From contig LT642386.1 in the NCBI GenBank assembly GCA_900128585.1, forward strand, positions 1 through 19,949: 19,949 nucleotides of DNA, given 5' to 3'. The notes below the pieces were generated by a model. That model saw only the letters and a program-made list of their open reading frames with translations, ran no database searches and was not told where the DNA came from. The stretch comes from Stramenopiles sp. TOSAG23-3 (lineage: Eukaryota; Sar). Both the position numbers and the translations under genes were made by a program. Below are positions 14,271-19,949 of this stretch, piece by piece; position 1 is the stretch's first letter, and every line of letters begins with the position of its first letter.

Positions 14271-17200
14271 TTAATCGTCTAACTGCGTCAACATTGCCAC
14301 TCCAGCTTTAATCCATAAGTCACCGTGGCGATCCGATGGCATTCGAATCATCATGACAAAGTTTGTTGAGTGCCCAGTGGTAGAAAGCATACCTCTACGT
14401 TCGCTCGTTTTGTACACGGGACACTCGTAGTGTTGGTATACTGCCAAATCTTTGCTCGCCTTCGGCCTCAACCATATTACTGGAGCGTCCGCAAACAAAA
14501 CCTTTGGTAACGACTCCGCCAAGCACTGTTTATCTGCATCCCACCGCGCACCATCTATGAACAAACCGTATACATAGACTCCATCTTTTGGGGCTTTGCG
14601 ATACATTTGTTGGGGTTTGGGCAAGACCTCAAAATCAAACCTAACGTCGTCTATCTCGACAGTGTAACGTCTAGCAAAATTTTGGGACGTCCCAGTCAAG
14701 AAAGCCTGGGTGAAGTAAAAACCAGACACCCAGAACGTGGGCGGTGCTTTCTTGTCCAACCATTTCTTGAAGAAACTCAATCGCTCCAGCAAATCTGTTA
14801 CGTAGCTTGCCATGGGCTTTAGTGATGGATACGAGGCATCAAGCCATAAGTCCGGCACCTTGCCAAAAAAGAGCGAGTTTCCAGACTTCTCAATAGACGA
14901 GGACATAACCGTTAGCCCTTTCACGGCATCCATGATATCCTTCAAGCTCAAAGTGATAACATTCACCAGAGCATTAAAACGCTCCAGCTCCTGGACCAGA
15001 ACTGTGTTCATACTGTTATCCCACTTGACCGGATACTTCAGTTTCGCTATTTCCATATCAAACACCTCAGGAAACTTTTCCCTTGTAGCCTTAGCTACCT
15101 CAAACAATATTTGCTCTGGGGATTTTGCATCATCGTCCTCGTTTCCACCTCCGCCAGACTCTTCCGTCAACAAAATCGATACGAACAATTCGTTCGTAGA
15201 TTTTTGGTCCTTGGTCATATTTGCGTTTTCGTGCAGACAAAAGACCTCTGGGTCAACATTTAATGGCAAGGCTTGCGCGAATTTTACGTACGAATCATAC
15301 GACCCGTCTTCCGGCATTTTGTAGCTCCCCGACTTTGTGATTTTATGACCTGGCTCCAACACCTCTGGTTTGAAGTAATCTTTCAATAATGTCATTAACA
15401 AGCGACGGTCCTTGTCATCGGTTACACGGCCACCGTAGTTGCACTGTCCCGTGCAGTAATTTAGAGCTTTAAAGGGCAATTTGTCGTACAAATCCAAGAA
15501 CATCGCCAATTGTTTGATAGTAATACGAAGATCAGACTCGTTGAACTCATATGGGTTGTTCCACCCGAGAGCACCGAATTCGCGCCGTTCTTGGATATTG
15601 GCGTGAAAGAAGCACAATGAGTACAAAAGGACTCTAAATTCGTAAGCCTTCTTGACAGAACTGAAAAAGGTCGGATCAGATATGGGATCGTTCATGTAGG
15701 AGCCAATAATGTTTGCTCGCATGCCCGCTGGCGGTTCGACTGTCATCTTGACAGCATTTTGGAGGATCGAAACGGGAAAGTCAGGCGACGGGTAAGTCGT
15801 GCACCATAAGCGGTAACCGGATTTGCAATCGCTTGGTTTCAACTGCTCGCAGATTCTTTCAAGTGAAGGCATCCAGCTCGTTGCCAAGTGACAGTTTTGC
15901 AAGATGACCCAGGAGCCATCTTTCATTGAATTTTTCATCAGGATTTCTGCCTTAGGGCCTTGTCCTTGCCCCAGAGAAATAGTATGGAGCGTGACATTGC
16001 CTTGATCGTGAACAAACTTCAACAAACCTGCCATAGGGTCCGACCCTGCAGAAAGCACAAACACTAGTGGGCTTGTAACACTCGAGTCTTCGTAACACGC
16101 GGCTAAATCGAAAGGGGGCGGCTTGACAAACCTGTCCCCTAACGAGTTCATAACAAAGCTGCGGACTGCTACTACGATCTTGTCTGGGCGGATGGCGCGC
16201 AGTATAAGCATCTTTTGAAATTGCCCGAGGTTCTTGTCCCAGTCTCCAGGCAACTTTTCATTCTCGGGGTCCGAAGAGTCGTAGATGTGCCTCCACTCGC
16301 TGGCATTCCCTTGAAATGTATGTCTGAGTCCTGGGAACGCAGCCAAGTCCGCTATTCGGCAGATTTCGCCCCACGCTTTATCCGACAGCCACTCTTTGGC
16401 AGGATTCTTGTGTGGATTTTCAGTGACAACGCCACCGGTTATCAGGAAATACCATTCTGCATAATCTATGTCCCCAACCTCTTGCTGAAGCCTCACTGTC
16501 ATCAAAAACGAAAACAGCAATTTATCTTTTTCTAGCAGCGACCGACAAACATTGGCGTAAAGTGAATACGAAAAAAAATCGATGATGTTTAGTAGCCGTT
16601 TCTGCATGTCTTTCGATGGTTGCGCTTTCTGGATCCCCGTAATGAACAAAGCCGTGTACCACTCGAGACTATATTGATACGTTGGCTCGATATTTGCCAA
16701 AGAAGCTATGGTGAAGTACAATATTTGGCCACGAATTGACACTGGCACGTAACCAGCACGGACTTTGTCAATTTGCTTTTCTGTTTCGTCCGCAACTGCC
16801 TGCTTTTCTTTGATGTCATTTGATATTATCTTACTCTCTTTCAAAGCGTTGATTGCTGCTGAGTCTTCCAAAATATTCCCGGACGACGTAGCCAATATGT
16901 GCAAAATCTTGTCCTCACATTCCTTTAAAAGGGCCGCATTTTTTGCTCCCAAAACGATCAATCGATTTTTTTCCTCTGCCAAATCAGGCCTTTCTTCCTG
17001 AACGACACACGCAAGCAGCTGGTCACGCAGACCAATGGGCGTAATCATAAAATTAAGTAGAGTGACTTTGACCGCTATCTCCGGCAGGTAATGCGGGTTC
17101 CTTAACTTCGTCGTTATGTAAAATCGAAAGTGCTCTGAATACTCCACGGTGTTGTCCCCCAGCCGAATGCTCATCACACCATTTTGTTTAAATATTGCTT

Positions 17201-19949
17201 TCTGCAAGACTGGCTCCAGGGTCGGGTCCATTTCTTCCAATACGTTCTCAAGCAATACAGGCGAACCGAACTGCACTGCGTTCTCCACTTCTCGCATGAA
17301 GTTTGCGTCACTTAGCTTAATTATTTTCAAACCATTTGGCTTCTCAAAGCTTCGAACCCATTTGTTGGCTTGTCCTTGAGGGTCTATCATTAATGGCCAA
17401 CGGCGCGAATTGAAGAGTATGATCCCGTTGTCCACTGACATGGAATCTGTCGGCAAACCATCAACTTGCCATTGTCGAATCTTTACTGGGTCTCCTAATG
17501 TTTTTACTAGTGACGGTGCGTCCGAGCAAGGAATTAGCTTTTCTTTGCACATCTTCACCCAATCCTTCACAATATCCACACGAAAGTCGGTCGTAAAGGG
17601 GCCGAGATAGGCCATGATTCCCGATGCAATCAGCACATTTCCAGTGACATTTGTGTATTCATCATTCAACTCAACCACTGATGCAGACCAGCGTGACTGC
17701 TCGCCGCCGAGACCATCAATTAATTCCTTTGCTCGTACCAGCTTCTCGTTGCACAGCTGCACGTTCGCCTCAAGCTCATCTTTTCTCTTTATCGCTTCTT
17801 GAAGGGCATTTTCTAACTGTGCTAATTCATCTTCTACTTTTTTCAGCTGTGTTTTCTTCTTGTTCAACCCCTCCATTGTTACAGCAAGGGACTTCTCTGA
17901 CTCTTTCAGCTTTGCCCGCTTTGGGGCAACGACCTTCGCCACACGATCGTACGCTTCCATTGCCCGAACCCACTTACAGAGTCCCATGGCAGCAAGAGAA
18001 GCTTTTTTTATGATTGCTGGTTCGAACTCATCTTTGCTGATGTATTTTTTTCGAATAGTAGCCACAATTTTTGGATCAATGTTATCTTTGTCGTAATCTT
18101 TCAATTTCTGGATAAATTTTGTATCTCCTAGCAAATGTTTTTTCGACGGCCCCCAGTAATCTTTGATTTTTTTCGTGGGATCATTGGGGTCTTTAATCTT
18201 CTCAGCCTTAACGCCCATCATATCGCATACTGCAGACATTACCAATACCACCCCCGAAGGCGGGGTTTTCATGGCTTTTACTTCCGTAATGTCAGATGGT
18301 TTGAGGGTGTTTAAAGCGTTCATGGCATCTTCTAGTAAAGGAATTGCAACAGCAAGGTCATCCTCACAAGACTTTTTCATGGCTGCGCAGGCATCGGCCT
18401 CAACTTGAATTATTGCGGCTTCCTTACCCACACTATCTTTCATTTTTGTTACCCCAGGAAGTTTCTCTTCGATTGTCGCCATCAATGCCTGTGTCTTCTT
18501 CGTAGAGTCTTCCAACACCGGAATCATATCAGTAAGTTCTTTTTGCATGGTTTCTACTTGCTCTGCGGCAAATGCCAGTTTTTCCAGACCGTTAGCGTAT
18601 CGATCACGAGCAACTTTCACAATGTCCCGACGGACCTCTAAAGAAGAAAAAAACGCTTTTACTAACTCAAGGTATGACGTAGGAGTCATGTACGTAACGC
18701 GTTTCAGTGCCTTTCCAAATCTTGCTGATAACTTTCTAGAACTTTGATGAAAATAACCACACGTGGTAACGATGGAAGATTTCACGTCCTCTGCAAGCTT
18801 TACATTCTTCAAGAAGGATGCTGCCACTGCTTCAAGGGCGTCTACCGGCCACGCAAAGAACCAGTCAATCGTGCTACAATTGATTATGGAAGGAAATTTT
18901 CTGAGCCGCATTCGAAATGCATCACCGATCGGACTGAAGGCGAGAACAATGTGAAGATTATCACGACAGCGTCGCATGAAAAAGTCCCACAATTCAGCAG
19001 TTGTCATGTTTTTGCCATTCTTGAGTTCTTTAGCATGGGTTCTCATGGCATCAATTATTTCCATTTTTTCGTCCACAGCGAATATATTTGGAACTTCACC
19101 TGTATTAAGGATAGAACTTATGTCTTGGATAAATGTTTCGTCCTGTACTTGTGTGTCACTGAAAAGAAAGACGAACGGCCTTTGGCCACTACCACCGTTC
19201 TTCAAGACGTACTTGACGTCTTCTCTCCATTCTACCATACCGTAGTTTTTAGAAAGCTCTATTTGCTTAAGTTCATAGTCAAGCATAAACGCTGCCATCC
19301 GCGTCAAACTTTGGCGCCCACTGCCACCGACACCCACTAGAAGCATGTTCCCTCCTGGCATACTTAGAACACGGGCAATGCGGGAAATATGCTCTACGGC
19401 AAACACAAACAGCACCAAGTCCATCTTGGTTTTACTCATGTCATTATAGTCTACTAGAAACTTTTCCATCAATTTCACCAAGCCTTCTACATCCGATATC
19501 TCCTTATAACTCGGTTTACCATCAGTATGTGCGTAATTACCGAAAAAGAGACGTCTCAACGCTCCCAGCGACCCTTCGTTTTGCCCAGTTGGGTCCAAGT
19601 CTCCAATAACATCTGAAATTTTAAGGTTAAAGTGCTCTTTGATAAGACTCACGGCATGCTCGAGGAACCATTCATTGTCTTTCACGTCGACTAAGCGGTC
19701 GCTGATAACACGGGTGCATTCATGTAGCCACAATTTTGGCAGGGTCAATGAATTTAATTCTTCATGGGGCGTGATGAGGAGAATACCCTGCACAATCCTT
19801 GCTACATCACGAACATTAAACGTGTAGTGAGATTTTGCTGGTGTCGGCAGCAGATTCTTCTGCGCTGAGGCATACATTGCCATTGTGGCAGCAACGAGGG
19901 GTTTAGCGAAACGGGAAGCATCCGAAGGCAGCTTTTTTGTAGTCATGTG
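14271..19949 (-). CDS. Axonemal dynein heavy chain, inner-arm type, C-terminal half
   Basis: Open at the right edge: the codon before the first visible Met (19946) is still in frame, and the sequence starts inside AAA3, so the N-terminal tail and AAA1-AAA2 lie outside. 1891 residues from that Met to TAA. Visible: LLPTPAKSHYTFNVRD of AAA3 (31-46), AAA4 Walker A GVGGSGRQS (205-213; Arg in place of Lys is usual in axonemal AAA4) and FVFLFSDTQ (258-266), stalk coiled coil 1 (about 440-550), microtubule-binding tip (about 555-665, with DYWGPSKKHLLGD), coiled coil 2 (about 665-750), AAA5, AAA6 and the C-terminal domain ending with YKTSERRGMLSTTGHSTNFV. That ending and the tip region most resemble my memory of single-headed inner-arm chains of the DNAH3/DNAH7/DNAH12 group. 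It powers flagellar bending by ATP-driven sliding on doublet B-tubules. A Gly/Asp-rich insert (SGGGGNEDDD) lies in the C-terminal domain. No intron interrupts it. Confidence 0.97.
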   Translation of the reverse strand, partial: HMTTKKLPSDASRFAKPLVAATMAMYASAQKNLLPTPAKSHYTFNVRDVARIVQGILLITPHEELNSLTLPKLWLHECTRVISDRLVDVKDNEWFLEHAVSLIKEHFNLKISDVIGDLDPTGQNEGSLGALRRLFFGNYAHTDGKPSYKEISDVEGLVKLMEKFLVDYNDMSKTKMDLVLFVFAVEHISRIARVLSMPGGNMLLVGVGGSGRQSLTRMAAFMLDYELKQIELSKNYGMVEWREDVKYVLKNGGSGQRPFVFLFSDTQVQDETFIQDISSILNTGEVPNIFAVDEKMEIIDAMRTHAKELKNGKNMTTAELWDFFMRRCRDNLHIVLAFSPIGDAFRMRLRKFPSIINCSTIDWFFAWPVDALEAVAASFLKNVKLAEDVKSSIVTTCGYFHQSSRKLSARFGKALKRVTYMTPTSYLELVKAFFSSLEVRRDIVKVARDRYANGLEKLAFAAEQVETMQKELTDMIPVLEDSTKKTQALMATIEEKLPGVTKMKDSVGKEAAIIQVEADACAAMKKSCEDDLAVAIPLLEDAMNALNTLKPSDITEVKAMKTPPSGVVLVMSAVCDMMGVKAEKIKDPNDPTKKIKDYWGPSKKHLLGDTKFIQKLKDYDKDNIDPKIVATIRKKYISKDEFEPAIIKKASLAAMGLCKWVRAMEAYDRVAKVVAPKRAKLKESEKSLAVTMEGLNKKKTQLKKVEDELAQLENALQEAIKRKDELEANVQLCNEKLVRAKELIDGLGGEQSRWSASVVELNDEYTNVTGNVLIASGIMAYLGPFTTDFRVDIVKDWVKMCKEKLIPCSDAPSLVKTLGDPVKIRQWQVDGLPTDSMSVDNGIILFNSRRWPLMIDPQGQANKWVRSFEKPNGLKIIKLSDANFMREVENAVQFGSPVLLENVLEEMDPTLEPVLQKAIFKQNGVMSIRLGDNTVEYSEHFRFYITTKLRNPHYLPEIAVKVTLLNFMITPIGLRDQLLACVVQEERPDLAEEKNRLIVLGAKNAALLKECEDKILHILATSSGNILEDSAAINALKESKIISNDIKEKQAVADETEKQIDKVRAGYVPVSIRGQILYFTIASLANIEPTYQYSLEWYTALFITGIQKAQPSKDMQKRLLNIIDFFSYSLYANVCRSLLEKDKLLFSFLMTVRLQQEVGDIDYAEWYFLITGGVVTENPHKNPAKEWLSDKAWGEICRIADLAAFPGLRHTFQGNASEWRHIYDSSDPENEKLPGDWDKNLGQFQKMLILRAIRPDKIVVAVRSFVMNSLGDRFVKPPPFDLAACYEDSSVTSPLVFVLSAGSDPMAGLLKFVHDQGNVTLHTISLGQGQGPKAEILMKNSMKDGSWVILQNCHLATSWMPSLERICEQLKPSDCKSGYRLWCTTYPSPDFPVSILQNAVKMTVEPPAGMRANIIGSYMNDPISDPTFFSSVKKAYEFRVLLYSLCFFHANIQERREFGALGWNNPYEFNESDLRITIKQLAMFLDLYDKLPFKALNYCTGQCNYGGRVTDDKDRRLLMTLLKDYFKPEVLEPGHKITKSGSYKMPEDGSYDSYVKFAQALPLNVDPEVFCLHENANMTKDQKSTNELFVSILLTEESGGGGNEDDDAKSPEQILFEVAKATREKFPEVFDMEIAKLKYPVKWDNSMNTVLVQELERFNALVNVITLSLKDIMDAVKGLTVMSSSIEKSGNSLFFGKVPDLWLDASYPSLKPMASYVTDLLERLSFFKKWLDKKAPPTFWVSGFYFTQAFLTGTSQNFARRYTVEIDDVRFDFEVLPKPQQMYRKAPKDGVYVYGLFIDGARWDADKQCLAESLPKVLFADAPVIWLRPKASKDLAVYQHYECPVYKTSERRGMLSTTGHSTNFVMMIRMPSDRHGDLWIKAGVAMLTQLDD

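Noticed and set aside
18744-19340. 198-codon frame antisense to dynein
   Set aside because: It overlaps strongly conserved AAA4 and linker sequence on the other strand; it is an incidental open frame.
1-19949. tRNA, rRNA, snRNA genes or a CRISPR array
   Set aside because: I scanned the spacers for B-box-like GTTCGA sequences, 5S and U6 hallmarks and regular repeat-spacer units, and found none convincing.

Overview
This window looks like nuclear DNA of a free-living, flagellated single-celled eukaryote. The evidence is a long axonemal dynein heavy chain, a CFAP20-domain (DUF667) ciliary protein, an animal/plant-style CNBD potassium channel and ankyrin proteins. Every gene is followed or preceded by very AT-rich spacer with simple repeats, while the coding DNA has balanced base composition. 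No introns are visible, even in about 5.7 kb of dynein sequence. Stops TAA, TAG and TGA are all used, so the standard code fits. I cannot assign the lineage from sequence alone; a stramenopile-type or similar heterotrophic flagellate with few introns is a guess.

Layout. 1-2721 (+): 3' part of a protein with about five GAF domains, open at the left edge. 3304-4305 (+): ankyrin protein with an MGC lipidation-type N terminus. 4643-5197 (-): CFAP20-domain protein. 6387-7964 (+): unrecognised membrane protein with about seven segments. 8101-10134 (-): six-segment K+ channel with a cyclic-nucleotide-binding domain. 10905-11459 (-): small ankyrin protein with an apparent signal peptide. 12631-13533 (+): bacterial-type 4-hydroxy-tetrahydrodipicolinate synthase (DapA). 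14271-19949 (-): C-terminal half of an inner-arm-type axonemal dynein heavy chain, open at the right edge. Several genes have no ATG at the 5' end of their open frame, so I moved their starts to the first in-frame ATG.

Spacers. The 13.5-14.3 kb spacer holds a perfect 70-bp inverted repeat plus two shorter internal copies of the same end sequence. It looks like one foldback element or two adjacent MITE-like elements. A diverged fifth copy lies at about 10.68-10.80 kb, so the repeat family brackets the secreted ankyrin gene and dapA. Other spacers carry an 18-G run, a 59-nt all-purine tract and a GC-only palindrome upstream of dapA.

How the genes may work together. Two genes are axonemal by family (dynein, CFAP20 domain). 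Two have cyclic-nucleotide-binding architecture (the last GAF with an NKFDE motif, and the channel CNBD). A shared role in flagellar signalling is possible but is inference only, because eukaryotic neighbours need not share a pathway.
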